A stretch of 64,000 bases of DNA from Lacrimispora indolis DSM 755 (GCF_000526995.1 NZ_AZUI01000001.1:2542001-2606000); one strand, 5' to 3'. Positions 1-10,506 are shown, counted from the stretch's first letter. A program made the numbers and translations. Notes: generated from the letters alone by a model not told the origin.

Positions 1-246
1 TTTGTATGGCATATGCATGAGAATGAAGATGAAATGTTCATGGTTATCAGGGGAAGATTGTTGATTAAGCTGCGCACAGAAGATATTATTCTAAACGAAG
101 GGGAATTTTTTATTATTCCAAGGGGAATTGAACACATGCCTGTTGCTGAGGAGGAAGTCCATGTAATGCTCCTTGAACCCAAGACAACATTGAATACTGG
201 AAATATTAAAAACGAAAGAACTGTGGAAGTTTTAGAAAAGATATAA
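1..246 (+). CDS. cupin-domain protein, 5' end missing
   Basis: The reading frame is open from the first base and ends in TAA at 244-246, so only the last 81 codons are present. The visible part begins FVWHMHENEDEMF, followed by a GRL turn and a PRGIEHMP segment. These match the two conserved cupin motifs (H-x-H...E and P-x-G...H) whose His and Glu residues usually bind a metal. Small single-domain cupins often act in sugar or small-molecule metabolism or as sensors, and the substrate cannot be told here. The true start lies outside the window. Confidence 0.8.
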   Translation, partial: FVWHMHENEDEMFMVIRGRLLIKLRTEDIILNEGEFFIIPRGIEHMPVAEEEVHVMLLEPKTTLNTGNIKNERTVEVLEKI

Positions 247-339
247 CTGACCGCATGTTTAAAAGAATTTCGGTAATGGAAGAGCAATAGGCTGCTGAGG
301 AAAAATGCATACATAAAGCCGGCAGAACTGGAGAATCAG

Positions 340-1158
340 ATGACAAATATATTTATAGAGGGAATGCAGGGTTCTGGCAAAACCACATTAATGAGATCAC
401 TACATGAGAAACTAAATGGATATCACATGTATCTGGAAGGAGATATTTCGCCGGTAGAACTGTCATGGTGCAGTTACATGACAGAGGAAGAATATCAACA
501 GGCTCTTGCGGCATTTCCTGATCTGGCACCAGAAATAGAAAAGTATACGGTAAAAGAAGAAAGTCACTTTATCACGGCGTATACGCGGATCATTACTGAT
601 GTAAAGGGGTTTCATCAATATATGGAGCAGTATGAAATATATGGCGGAAGGCGTTCCTTTGATGAATTTAAAAATGTGATTTTTAGCCGCTTAGAAAACT
701 TTCATGGTACAGGCAATCTGTTTGAATGTTCATTCTTTCAAAACATAATTGAGGAGTTGATGCTGTATTATTGTAAATCAGAAGAAGAAATTCTTGATTT
801 TTACAGAGAACTATTTACAGTTATCAAGCAAAAAAGTTTTAAATTGCTCTATCTCTGTTCTGATAATATCGAAGGCGATGTTCTAAGGATCAAAAAAGAA
901 CGGGCCGATGAAAATGGTGTGGAGATGTGGTTTCCCCTCATGATGAAATATTTAAATGCTTCACCCTATGGAAAGAAATGTGAGTTTGTGGATATGTCTC
1001 ACATGATTGCTCATTTTAGGAGACGTAGGGATTTAGAATTGAGAATAATGAAAGAAATACTGGGAGAGCATTCTATTATTTTGCCTTCTAAAGCTTATGA
1101 TATTGGGGGTGTTGTAAAAGGGATAGGGAATGATATCACTCGTTCGAAAACACTGTAA
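340..1158 (+). CDS. P-loop NTPase, possible nucleoside-type kinase
   Basis: A 272-residue protein with a textbook Walker A motif, GMQGSGKT, at residues 8-15 right after a short beta strand (MTNIFIE). This is the layout of small P-loop kinases and ATP-binding proteins. The rest is acidic and aromatic, with a basic helix (HFRRRRDLELR) near residue 225. I do not recognise a substrate-binding signature, so kinase is an inference from the fold. The start ATG is preceded by GGAG at a workable distance. No operon partner is certain: the cupin gene ends 93 bases upstream and only a short ORF follows. Confidence 0.7.
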   Translation: MTNIFIEGMQGSGKTTLMRSLHEKLNGYHMYLEGDISPVELSWCSYMTEEEYQQALAAFPDLAPEIEKYTVKEESHFITAYTRIITDVKGFHQYMEQYEIYGGRRSFDEFKNVIFSRLENFHGTGNLFECSFFQNIIEELMLYYCKSEEEILDFYRELFTVIKQKSFKLLYLCSDNIEGDVLRIKKERADENGVEMWFPLMMKYLNASPYGKKCEFVDMSHMIAHFRRRRDLELRIMKEILGEHSIILPSKAYDIGGVVKGIGNDITRSKTL

Positions 1159-1171
1159 AGGAGTTGGGATT

Positions 1172-1222
1172 TTGGATAACAAAAGAGAACAGCTCATGAA
1201 CGATAAGGAATTAATTGGCTGA
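1172..1222 (+). pseudogene. possible 5' remnant of a truncated gene
   Basis: A 16-codon frame begins at TTG 1172, 8 bases after a strong AAGGAG site that overlaps the stop of the previous gene, and ends in TGA at 1220-1222. It encodes MDNKREQLMNDKELIG. A good ribosome binding site in front of such a short frame, followed shortly by a terminator, suggests the beginning of a once longer downstream gene. It could equally be a chance frame. Confidence 0.25.
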
Positions 1223-1276
1223 TAACTTTGCTGTCAGAACAATTGCTGCTTCCGGCAGCCTGTTTGTCGCCGGTTC

Positions 1277-1310
1277 AAAGGGCATCCCTCATTGGATAGG
1301 GATGCTCTTT
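1277..1310 (+). terminator. intrinsic terminator hairpin
   Basis: The arms AAAGGGCATCCCT (1277-1289) and AGGGATGCTCTTT (1298-1310) pair over 13 bases with one G-T pair and an 8-base loop. It likely ends the transcript of the P-loop gene. The run of T is short. The stretch from here to 1672 shows no further gene; a weak TATAAT at 1575-1580 may belong to the promoter of the glucan synthase. Confidence 0.65.
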
Positions 1311-1671
1311 CTGCTATCTGTGCATGATAATTATCAATTTCCAATGATTATCACCTTCATAGGATCGTCATGTTCAAATGCCCGCCATTTCTCAATGATC
1401 CACATTTCCTGCAATCTGACTTTCTAACCGTCGTTTTATTAAAATCACATATATATTCCGTAACTCCTGACCATAATAAATCTCAAAAACTCAATTGCCC
1501 GCAGAAACACAAAGTTCATATAAATTTTATAAATCTGACAGGAAATTAATAAAAAAACGTAAAAAGTGCTACAATATAATATTGCGCTATTTTTTACGGA
1601 AAAACAGACAAACTATCTGTAAAAGGATGTTGGCATGTATGAGGGATTTCTTAAATAAGGAGGAGCTTCAA

Positions 1672-4600
1672 TTGGAAAGCTTGTTGGAAAAAATTAATTT
1701 TTATATAAATTCTCCGTTTTTGCTGTACATTTTATTGATACTGGCGGTATTGATTTGTTCTGCACTGTTTATCCAGTATTACCGGCTGTATCACTTTAAT
1801 AAGAAGGCGCGTTTTCCGGCCTGTTTCCAGGAAGAAGATAATAAACCGGGGCCCAGCGAGTGGGAGAAGCAAATGCTTGATCTGGCAGAAGGCCACAGCC
1901 AGGTCAGACTGGTGGGACGCAGCTTTGTCCTTAATGATTATAATCAGGCTGCCTATAAAAAACTGAATAAAATAAGAGACAGCATCTCCGCTGCATCTAC
2001 GGATATCATTTCCCTGATTCCGGCAGCGCGCTGGCTCTTTGATAATTTCCAGATGCTGTACCGGGAAATTAAGAGAGTGCGTACCTCGGGAACCAGCTAT
2101 GCTGTATTGCCGGTACTGAAGGGAAAGGAATACCGTAACTTTCCCCGTATTTATGTTGTAGCAAAAAAGATGGTGTCTCTCTCCGGCGGACACTTAAGCG
2201 AAGAAAATATTTCCATAATGCTGAATGCCTATCAGCAGAAGATACCCCTTACGGATAAGGAAATCTGGGTTTTACCGGAAGTGCTGGGTTTTTGCCTCCT
2301 TGAAGAAATTATTGTGATCGCAGAAGAGATCCTACGTATGATTGATGTGAAGTCAAGAGCAGAAAAGTTTCTCCGGGATAAGCTGGCTGATAAACAGGGG
2401 CCGGCTGATATATCGGCACTGCTTTGCAAAATAGAGGATAGCTTAAGGCTGAACTACTCGTTCCATGCCCACGTCATATACCTGCTGAAAAATATGTCAT
2501 TTGATGAGGCTTCCACTCAAAGATATCTGGAACATCATTTTTCTTCCGTGGAAAGACAGGTAAAAACCTCCGGCATATTCATGGAGGAAGGAAGGATTGA
2601 ATCATTTCTTGAGACAAATATACGGACTTTAATTGTCAGCTTAAGAGATATCAATGAGGTGGACGAGGAAACCTTTTTTGAGGAATATTCTTGTCTTGAG
2701 CAGATTTTGTCACAGGATCCGGATGACGTTTATTCCAAGATGGATATGGAATCCAGGGGCATGTACCGCGGGATCATTGTTAAATTGTCGCTCCGCTACC
2801 GGCTGCTGGAGGAAAAGATAGCAAAGGACTGCCTGGAACTGGCGGTTCAGGGAAGAGAGGATCTCCATTGTTCCCATCATGTGGGAACCTACCTTTTAGG
2901 TAAGGGGTATCCGGTCCTGAAAGCAAAAGCATTGGGGAAGCCGGTCCCTGAACATATTAAGAAACGGGTGAACGTAAATGGCCTCCTTTATTTCTTTACC
3001 CTGTTCCTCATTGTTTTGGGGCTGAGTGCATGTTTGGCTTATGCGTTCCGGACCCTTGGCGGGCTGCAGGCTGTCAGCCGGTATGTGATAATCCTTTTGG
3101 CCGCATTGCCGCTGCTGATCGGTGTTGCCATTGAAATTACGAATTTTATATTTACCAGAAGAATTGTGGTCAGGAAGATTCCTTCCCTGAACTATTTACA
3201 GGAAATACCAAAGGAAGCAAGAACCTTTGTGATCATGCCGGTTATCGTCTCCTCTAAGGAACAAGGCCTGGGATACATGGAACGCCTTCAAAAGCATTAT
3301 CTGGCAAACCGGCAGCCAAACCTTTTTTTTGCATTGCTCCTTGATTTTGAGGATTCGCCGGACCAGCTCATGGCAAAGGACCAGGTGATCGAAAACGCCC
3401 TTGTCCAGCGAATGAAGGAATTGAATGAGCTCTATCCGTCGGAGGAGCAGCGTTTTTCCCTGTTCTTCCGCTGCCGCAAATGGAATAAGGCGGAGAACTG
3501 CTATATGGGATGGGAGCGTAAGAGAGGAAAGCTGGAGGAATTTAACAGTCTTTTAAATGGAGCGGGAAAGGAGGATACCACCTTTTCCTCTATTTACTGT
3601 GACGAAAGGCTTCTTACCACCTTCCAATATGTGATTACACTGGATGCGGATACAAATCTGCTCCGTGACAATGCCTCGAAACTGGTGGGGCTGATTGATC
3701 ATCCTTTAAACAAACCGGTTCTGGATCCGGCAGGCCAAAGGGTGGAGGAGGGATATGTCATCATACAGCCCTCGGTGAGAAACCATATTGCGGATAAGAC
3801 CGGCAGCAGGTTTACGAAAATTTTTGGAGGAGAATCAGGCCTTGCCCATTATGGAACCGTAATATCAGATATTTATCAGGATATTTTCAACAAAGGAATT
3901 TATACAGGGAAGGGTATTTATGATTTGAAGGCCTTCCACAAGGTGCTTCAGAATAAGGTGCCGGAAAACCGGATTCTCAGCCATGACCTTTTTGAGAGCT
4001 GCTATGCGCGGACGGCTTTTTCCAGCACAGTCAAGATCATGGACAACTTTCCCAGCAGTGTGTTGTCCTTTACCAAAAGAGAACACCGGTGGCTGCGAGG
4101 GGACTGGCAGCTGCTGCCCTGGCTGTTTATGAAGAAAACCAGGGATGGGAAAAGCCTTTGTGCATTATCAAGATGGAAAATCTTTGACAATTTAAGAAGA
4201 AGCCTGGTTCCTTTAAGCAAAACTCTGTTTGTATTGCTGAATCTGGCATGGATGCCAAAAGCATATAATCTTTGGTTACTCCTTGTTTTCTTTAATGATA
4301 TGTTCAGCCTTGTGATCCTATTGCTGGCGGTAATTACCCAGAAACTGTTCCGGCCCAAGCTTGCCCTTGTTTATAAAGGCTTCTTAAAGGAGCTTGCTGC
4401 GATGATTTACAGGGCATTTCTGGAGTTTACAATCACTCCTTACCGTGCTTATGTAGCAGCCGATGCGATTGTCAGAACCCTGTACCGGATCTTTGTCAGC
4501 AAAAAAAATCTGCTTCGCTGGAATACGGCGGAGTCAGTGGATGCATCCATTGTCAATACAAGAAGAGGATATTTTCTTACCATGTGGAGTTCTCTTCTTC

Positions 4601-7600
4601 CGGCATTCGTGCTTGGGATTATTTTATTCATGGGGTATTTGAACCTGGCAGGAGTGATTCTGACGGCAATGGTAATTGCTGACTGGTTTTTTTCCTTTGA
4701 AATTGCATACCGGATCAGCCAGCCGGAGGAGAAGCTTCATTTAAGAGATAAGACTCAGGATAATGAGCTGCTTCTGGATACTGCACGCAGAACCTGGCAG
4801 TTTTTTAAGGAGCTCTCCACAAAGGAAAATAACTGGCTTTGTCCGGATAATTATCAGATTTCAGTGGTTGAGAAAGTCAGCGATAAAACCTCGCCCACCA
4901 ATATGGGACTTCAGTTTCTGGCAATTCTTTCAGCCAGGGATCTTGGATTGGAGACTCTCAGCTCTACGGTTGAAGCCGTGGAAAACCTGATGGAAACAGT
5001 TCAGAAAATGCCCAAATGGAACGGGCATCTTTATAACTGGTATCACATTAAAACCCTGGAGGTGCTGAACCCTGCCTATATATCAACCGTGGACAGCGGC
5101 AATTTCCTGGGGCATTTAGTTACTTTAAAAAACGGCCTTTTAGATCAGATCAACAAGCCGGTTTATCCGGACAATTTTCTTTCTGAACTTAGAATCGCAA
5201 TTGAGAACAGCAATAAGGAAATACAGAGGAGAACAGGCAATCCTGCCCTAAATAAGCTTAAGACCGGGTATCAAAGGATCGGGCAGCTGGTAGAAGATCT
5301 TGCGGATATCTGGGAAAACTTAAATGGAATGGAGCTTAAGCCGCCTGGAGACTATCCATGGACCAGACAGCTGATGGCTCTCATAGACACCATTGTAAAT
5401 GAGGCTGCGGCTTTAAAGCTCAAGGAAGAGAAGATCTCTTCTTATCCGGTCCTCAGCCGTATTGCATCGGAGGAAAACAAATCTGCAGACAGCATGATTG
5501 ACAGGATCAAAACAATCAGCAGTAAAATAGACTGCATTTTAGAAAATGTAGATTTCCGTTTCCTGTTTAACGAAAAAAGAATGCTGTTTCATATTGGATA
5601 TCATGTATCCTCCCACACCCTGGATGACGGCTGTTATGATTTAATGGCATCGGAATCGGCACTGACAAGTCTTCTTGCCATAGCCATGGGAGAAGTGCCG
5701 TTAAAGCATTGGTATAAGCTGGGAAGACCTCTTACCATTGTTAAGGGAATTCCATGTTTTGTATCCTGGAGCGGAACCATGTTTGAATATCTGATGCCGA
5801 ATCTTGTATTTAAAGAATATGAAGGCTCTGTCTACTCGGAGACTTCCAGGGCAGCGGTGCTCCAGCACATCAAGTATGCAAAGGAGGCGGAAATACCCTG
5901 GGGCATATCGGAATCCCAGTATTACCGTTTTGATTTAAACTCAAATTACCAATACAAAGCCTTTGGCGTTCCAAAGATAAGACTCCAGCCGGTCCGTAAG
6001 AATTCCCTTGTGGTTGCTCCCTATGCAACAATGCTGGCTCTGGATGTTGCAGAAGAGGAAAGCATGAGCAATTTAAAAAGGCTGAAAAAATTAGGCGCTT
6101 ACGGCAATTACGGCTTCTATGAGTCCGTTGATTTTAACGTGCCCAATTCTTTGGAGCTGACCCCGTATTGCATTGTAAAATCCTATATGGCCCATCATCA
6201 GGGGATGATTCTGGCAGCCATCAACAATCATATGAATGAGGGAATCCTTCGGGAGCGGTTCCATGGGGAGATGATGATAAAGGCCTCGGAAGTCCTGCTG
6301 GAAGAAAAACGCCAGTCCTATTTGATCTCCATTGCAAAGCAGGGATATACAATAAAGATTGGAAAGCCTCTTTTTAAAGAGGACATTTACAGTAACCGGT
6401 ATATCAACAGTACAGGCATGAATCCACCGGTTGTGAATTATTTATCAAACGGCAAATACTCGCTGATGGTAACGGCCGATGGGGATGGCTTCAGCAAATA
6501 TGAGGACCGTATGCTTTACCGGTGGCGGTCGGATATTTATGCGAATACCGGTAATTATATCTATATCAAGGACATGAAGCAGGGGAAGGTTTGGAGCGCT
6601 GCTTATCATCCTACAAAAACAGAGCCAGAGGAGTACCAGGTGATTTTCAGCCCTCACCAGGCGGAATTTAAACGCAGGGACGGGGATATTTCATCGCACA
6701 TGATCGTCAGCCTGGATGCAGACCATAACTTTGAGGTGCGCAAGGTTATATTCACCAATCATGGGAATGAGGAAAAACAGCTGGAAGTGACCAGCTATCT
6801 GGAGGTGGTGGATGACACCCATCTGGCAGAGATCAGCCATCCTGCATTTAATAAGCTCTTTCTGGAAAGTGAGTTTGTGAAAGAGCAGGAGATCTTCCTC
6901 GCCAAAAGGCGGCGGAAGAAGGAGGATGATAATTCTTATGTGATGCATATGGTAAGAACTGGGGTGAAGCTGTGCAAAAAACTGGAATACGAAAATGACA
7001 GAAAGCATTTTATCGGAAGAAACAATACCCTGGAGAATCCGGACACGGTGATGAACAGCATTGCCTTTTTCAATCATTCAGGCTTTTGTAATGATCCGAT
7101 TATGAGCCTGAGGGCACAGTTTTATATAGGAGCAGGTGAAACTGCCTGCATTTCTTTCATTACCGGTGTGTGCGGCAGTAAAGAGGAAGCAATAAAAATC
7201 GCTGAGGAACTGAAAGTAACTTACCGGATCGATGATATCCTGGAGAAATTCAGGCTTCAAACCAATCTGGAGTTAAAATATCTGGAGATTAACAGGACCC
7301 AGCTGAACGCCTTTCAGGATTTAATCAGCCCGGTCTTCTACCCTGCGGGCATTTACAGAGGGCCGGATGAAAATATAAGGCGGAACTTTATGAATCAAAG
7401 CTTTTTATGGAAATTCGGCGTGTCCGGGGATAATCCTATCATGCTTTTAATGGTTCGGTCCATAAAAGAGGAAAGAATCGTAAAGGATGTATTAAAGGCT
7501 TACGAATATTTAAGGATCAACCGTGTTATGGTGGATTTAATTATCCTGATCGATTCCAAACATGGCTACCTTCAGGAAGTGGATGAATTGATCAGGGATA

Positions 7601-7791
7601 TGACAAGCTCTCTGCGGATTTATGATTCGGGAAGGGAAAAGCCAAGCTTTTTTACACTGCACACCTATGATATGAAGCCGGCGGAGATTGATCTGCTGTA
7701 TACGGTAGCACGGGTTGTATTCTCAGAGAAATCGGGGATTTATTTTACCAATGGAAAAGAAAATCTGTATGAATTACTTGAAGAATATTAG
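1672..7791 (+). CDS. cyclic beta-1,2-glucan synthase, glycosyltransferase part
   Basis: A very large membrane glycosyltransferase of about 2039 residues, of the NdvB/Cgs type (GT84). Seen in order: an N-terminal membrane helix (about residues 12-35), two helices near 437-496, and a GT-A-like core with LDADTN (about 656) and a RWLRGDWQ segment (about 806) that plays the QxxRW role. Further membrane helices lie near 850-1010. A VDSGNFLGHL region typical of the Cgs middle (glycoamylase-like) domain follows near 1140, then a beta-rich GH94-like domain at the C-terminus. Cgs proteins usually carry a full GH94 phosphorylase domain on the same chain; here it is the next gene. I chose TTG 1672 because AAGGAGGAG sits 7 bases before it; an ATG at 1627 lacks such a site. 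Predicted product: cyclic or linear beta-1,2-glucan made from UDP-glucose at the membrane. Confidence 0.85.
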   Translation: MESLLEKINFYINSPFLLYILLILAVLICSALFIQYYRLYHFNKKARFPACFQEEDNKPGPSEWEKQMLDLAEGHSQVRLVGRSFVLNDYNQAAYKKLNKIRDSISAASTDIISLIPAARWLFDNFQMLYREIKRVRTSGTSYAVLPVLKGKEYRNFPRIYVVAKKMVSLSGGHLSEENISIMLNAYQQKIPLTDKEIWVLPEVLGFCLLEEIIVIAEEILRMIDVKSRAEKFLRDKLADKQGPADISALLCKIEDSLRLNYSFHAHVIYLLKNMSFDEASTQRYLEHHFSSVERQVKTSGIFMEEGRIESFLETNIRTLIVSLRDINEVDEETFFEEYSCLEQILSQDPDDVYSKMDMESRGMYRGIIVKLSLRYRLLEEKIAKDCLELAVQGREDLHCSHHVGTYLLGKGYPVLKAKALGKPVPEHIKKRVNVNGLLYFFTLFLIVLGLSACLAYAFRTLGGLQAVSRYVIILLAALPLLIGVAIEITNFIFTRRIVVRKIPSLNYLQEIPKEARTFVIMPVIVSSKEQGLGYMERLQKHYLANRQPNLFFALLLDFEDSPDQLMAKDQVIENALVQRMKELNELYPSEEQRFSLFFRCRKWNKAENCYMGWERKRGKLEEFNSLLNGAGKEDTTFSSIYCDERLLTTFQYVITLDADTNLLRDNASKLVGLIDHPLNKPVLDPAGQRVEEGYVIIQPSVRNHIADKTGSRFTKIFGGESGLAHYGTVISDIYQDIFNKGIYTGKGIYDLKAFHKVLQNKVPENRILSHDLFESCYARTAFSSTVKIMDNFPSSVLSFTKREHRWLRGDWQLLPWLFMKKTRDGKSLCALSRWKIFDNLRRSLVPLSKTLFVLLNLAWMPKAYNLWLLLVFFNDMFSLVILLLAVITQKLFRPKLALVYKGFLKELAAMIYRAFLEFTITPYRAYVAADAIVRTLYRIFVSKKNLLRWNTAESVDASIVNTRRGYFLTMWSSLLPAFVLGIILFMGYLNLAGVILTAMVIADWFFSFEIAYRISQPEEKLHLRDKTQDNELLLDTARRTWQFFKELSTKENNWLCPDNYQISVVEKVSDKTSPTNMGLQFLAILSARDLGLETLSSTVEAVENLMETVQKMPKWNGHLYNWYHIKTLEVLNPAYISTVDSGNFLGHLVTLKNGLLDQINKPVYPDNFLSELRIAIENSNKEIQRRTGNPALNKLKTGYQRIGQLVEDLADIWENLNGMELKPPGDYPWTRQLMALIDTIVNEAAALKLKEEKISSYPVLSRIASEENKSADSMIDRIKTISSKIDCILENVDFRFLFNEKRMLFHIGYHVSSHTLDDGCYDLMASESALTSLLAIAMGEVPLKHWYKLGRPLTIVKGIPCFVSWSGTMFEYLMPNLVFKEYEGSVYSETSRAAVLQHIKYAKEAEIPWGISESQYYRFDLNSNYQYKAFGVPKIRLQPVRKNSLVVAPYATMLALDVAEEESMSNLKRLKKLGAYGNYGFYESVDFNVPNSLELTPYCIVKSYMAHHQGMILAAINNHMNEGILRERFHGEMMIKASEVLLEEKRQSYLISIAKQGYTIKIGKPLFKEDIYSNRYINSTGMNPPVVNYLSNGKYSLMVTADGDGFSKYEDRMLYRWRSDIYANTGNYIYIKDMKQGKVWSAAYHPTKTEPEEYQVIFSPHQAEFKRRDGDISSHMIVSLDADHNFEVRKVIFTNHGNEEKQLEVTSYLEVVDDTHLAEISHPAFNKLFLESEFVKEQEIFLAKRRRKKEDDNSYVMHMVRTGVKLCKKLEYENDRKHFIGRNNTLENPDTVMNSIAFFNHSGFCNDPIMSLRAQFYIGAGETACISFITGVCGSKEEAIKIAEELKVTYRIDDILEKFRLQTNLELKYLEINRTQLNAFQDLISPVFYPAGIYRGPDENIRRNFMNQSFLWKFGVSGDNPIMLLMVRSIKEERIVKDVLKAYEYLRINRVMVDLIILIDSKHGYLQEVDELIRDMTSSLRIYDSGREKPSFFTLHTYDMKPAEIDLLYTVARVVFSEKSGIYFTNGKENLYELLEEY

Positions 7792-7811
7792 GCTTTAAGG
7801 AGGAAAGAGCT

Positions 7812-10244
7812 TTGGACACAGCATATGCACCAACAACACAGGAGAAAGAAACAGAGAATTACGAATTTTTTAACGGCTTCGGGGCATTTGCCTGTGGGGG
7901 CAGGGAATATGAAATTCTGCTGGAGGGTGATAACAGACCGCCGGCGCCCTGGATCAATGTTGTTTCAAATAAGAGCTTTGGATTCCAGATATCGGAGTCG
8001 GGTGCAGGCTTTACCTGGAGTATCAACAGCAGGGAAAATAAGCTTACGCCCTGGTCTAATGACCCTGTAAGTGACAGAGCTTCCGAGGCAATCTATATTC
8101 TGGATGAAATAACCGGTGAGGTGATGACGCCTATGTCCCTTGGAAGATCTGACAAGGGGATTTACCGGGTAAGGCATGGGTTTGGATACAGCAGGTTTCT
8201 TCATGAGGAAGATATGGTGGACCAGGAGCTGACTGTCTTTACCCCTTTGGATGAGTCCTTAAAGCTATGGAGCCTTCAACTGACCAACCGCTCGGATAAA
8301 GTGAAATATTTAAGCCTGACCTATTATGTGGAATGGGTTCTGGGCACCCAGAGAGAGCAGACCAATCCCTATATTCTCACCACCTATAACAATGAGCATG
8401 AATGTTTATATGCAAAAAACATTTATACCATGAACTTTCAAAACACCTATTCCTACCTGTTTTCCAGTGAAACCATTGTCGGTTATACCGGCGACAGACA
8501 GGAATTTTTGGGGCAGAAGGGCAGCATCCGGGAACCTCACGGAGCGGAAGTTAAGCTATCCTGTAATACAGGTGTATGCTATGATTCCTGCGGAGCAATT
8601 CAGGTATCCGTTGCAATACAGCCGGAAGAGACCAGGACAATATTGTTCGGGCTGGGGCAGAGCACCAGCCTTGAAGAAATATACAAAATCAGAGACAAAT
8701 ACAGGGAGGCTGCTGCTGCTCAAAAGGAGCTTGACAGGGTGAAATCCTATTGGGACGGATTATTAGGGACAATTCAGGTGAAAACCAAGGACAGGGCGGT
8801 GGATATTCTGGTCAACGGCTGGCTGCTCTATCAGACGGTATCCTGCCGCATTCAGGCAAGAGCTGCCTTTTATCAGTGCGGAGGAGCTTACGGATACCGG
8901 GACCAGCTTCAGGATACCCTTTCCCTTCTTTTTACGGATTCAAGTATCCTGCGCAGGCAAATTTTAATTGCCTGCAGCAGGCAGTTTGAAGAAGGGGATG
9001 TCCAGCACTGGTGGCATCCTCCCATGGGGATCGGTGTGAGAACGAAAATCACCGATGATTTGCTGTGGCTGCCTTATTGCACCGCTGCCTATGTGAAAAG
9101 CACCGGAGATACCACAATTTTAAAGGAAAAGGTGCCTTACATTAAGGGGCCGGTGCTTAAAGAGGATCAGCATGATGTCATGTTTACTCCGGAAGTATCG
9201 GAGCATTTTGACAGTGTTTATGAACATTGTAAAAAGACCATTGACCGGACCTGTTTTGGTGAGCATGGACTTCCTCTCATGGGAGGAGGCGACTGGAATG
9301 ACGGTATGAATGAGGTGGGAATCATGGGCAAGGGAGAAAGTGTCTGGCTGGCCTGGTTTTTGTATACTGTATTGGGTGACTTCATCCCTTTGTGCGATCA
9401 GGAGGGAGATGAGGCTTACGGCCTGGAACTGAAACAGAAACGGGAAACCCTGCTTCAAAGCATTGAAGAACACGCATGGGATGGAGAGTGGTATCTTCGG
9501 GCCTTTTACGACGACGGCTCAAAGCTGGGCTCAAAGGAAAACGATGAGTGCCGGATCGATTCCATCAGCCAGTCCTGGAGCGTGATATCAAAGGGGGCAA
9601 AAGAGGAACGGGCGAAAACAGCAATGCAGTCTGCCTATCACTATCTGGTAAGGGAGCAGGATGCCATTTCCCTGCTTTTGGCGCCGCCTTTTAATAAGAC
9701 AAGTAAAAACCCCGGTTATATCAAAAATTATATTCCCGGCATACGGGAAAACGGAGGCCAGTATACCCATGCGGCGGCCTGGCTGGCCATTGCTTCCTCC
9801 ATGCTTCATGACTATCCCATGGCGCAAACCCTGTTCACCATACTTAACCCGATTCACGTGACACAAAACAGGAAGGATGTGCTCAGGTACGAAAAAGAGC
9901 CCTATGTGATGACGGCAGATATATCCCTTAGTCCTCCTTATACAGGAAGAGGCGGCTGGAGCTGGTATACCGGTTCCGGAGGCTGGATGTATCAGGGGCT
10001 GTTAAACTGGTTTCTGGGTATCAGGAAAGAGGGGAATGAGCTGATCATTGATCCGGCGACACCTGCAAGCTTCGGGGACTTTTCCGTTGAATATAAGTTC
10101 GGGAAATCTCTCTATGAGATCAGGGTGGAAAGCAGAAGCAAGGGAATGCTGACAACAGAATCGGTCACTGTGGATGGCAGGCTTGTTCAGGGGAACAGGG
10201 TTATGCTGGAGGATGACGGAAAAACCCATCGGATTATTGTTTAG
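7812..10244 (+). CDS. GH94 family phosphorylase, partner of the glucan synthase
   Basis: An 810-residue protein with the full GH94 layout: an N-terminal beta-sandwich starting at the FNGFGAF segment, a helical linker, and an (alpha/alpha)6 catalytic barrel. The hallmark GGDWNDGMNEVG lies near residue 491 and contains the expected catalytic Asp. In Cgs enzymes this domain trims beta-1,2-glucan chains by phosphorolysis and so sets ring size. Here it is a separate, probably soluble protein. It starts with TTG 7812 after an AAGGAGG site, 20 bases past the stop of the synthase, so the two are surely one operon. The domain boundary is clean and no frameshift is visible, so this is a real gene split, not a broken gene. 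Confidence 0.88.
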   Translation: MDTAYAPTTQEKETENYEFFNGFGAFACGGREYEILLEGDNRPPAPWINVVSNKSFGFQISESGAGFTWSINSRENKLTPWSNDPVSDRASEAIYILDEITGEVMTPMSLGRSDKGIYRVRHGFGYSRFLHEEDMVDQELTVFTPLDESLKLWSLQLTNRSDKVKYLSLTYYVEWVLGTQREQTNPYILTTYNNEHECLYAKNIYTMNFQNTYSYLFSSETIVGYTGDRQEFLGQKGSIREPHGAEVKLSCNTGVCYDSCGAIQVSVAIQPEETRTILFGLGQSTSLEEIYKIRDKYREAAAAQKELDRVKSYWDGLLGTIQVKTKDRAVDILVNGWLLYQTVSCRIQARAAFYQCGGAYGYRDQLQDTLSLLFTDSSILRRQILIACSRQFEEGDVQHWWHPPMGIGVRTKITDDLLWLPYCTAAYVKSTGDTTILKEKVPYIKGPVLKEDQHDVMFTPEVSEHFDSVYEHCKKTIDRTCFGEHGLPLMGGGDWNDGMNEVGIMGKGESVWLAWFLYTVLGDFIPLCDQEGDEAYGLELKQKRETLLQSIEEHAWDGEWYLRAFYDDGSKLGSKENDECRIDSISQSWSVISKGAKEERAKTAMQSAYHYLVREQDAISLLLAPPFNKTSKNPGYIKNYIPGIRENGGQYTHAAAWLAIASSMLHDYPMAQTLFTILNPIHVTQNRKDVLRYEKEPYVMTADISLSPPYTGRGGWSWYTGSGGWMYQGLLNWFLGIRKEGNELIIDPATPASFGDFSVEYKFGKSLYEIRVESRSKGMLTTESVTVDGRLVQGNRVMLEDDGKTHRIIV

Positions 10245-10370
10245 CTCATTGCATTGCTGTTGTTTTTGCTCTGGAATAGAACTGTTATGAAACAGGCTCA
10301 AAGTCCCCATGGATCAAGAATTTATTGCCGGCCTTCCGTCAAGTCTGCCTTAATTTGAACCGATCATAAA

Positions 10371-10409
10371 AGGGCATAGACAAGTTTTTCTGCAACTTGT
10401 TTATGCCTT
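10371..10409 (+). terminator. hairpin after the glucan synthase operon
   Basis: Arms 10371-10386 and 10394-10409 (AGGGCATAGACAAGTT with its near-perfect complement, 14 of 16 positions) form a long stem with a 7-base loop. No T-run follows, so it is a weak terminator or an RNA-end stabiliser. Confidence 0.45.
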
Positions 10410-10457
10410 GAATGAATATTGCCTGCAACATTTTAAAGACGGATGATTATTAAAGTT

Positions 10458-10485
10458 TTGACTCTGTCTTTTATGATTATATAAA
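10458..10485 (+). promoter_or_regulatory. sigma-A type promoter for the phosphoesterase gene
   Basis: TTGACT at 10458-10463 and TATAAA at 10480-10485 are 16 bases apart. The gene start follows 21 bases later with a GGAGG site. Confidence 0.5.
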
Positions 10486-10506
10486 TTTGACATTAATGGA
10501 GGTAAC

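Noticed and set aside
1215..1427. 70-codon frame after the P-loop gene
   Set aside because: It crosses a clear terminator hairpin, has no ribosome site and its protein shows no family features.
7780..7815. Frameshift or nonsense mutation splitting the glucan synthase
   Set aside because: The first gene ends at a domain boundary and the second has its own ribosome site and start, so a real split is more likely than an error.
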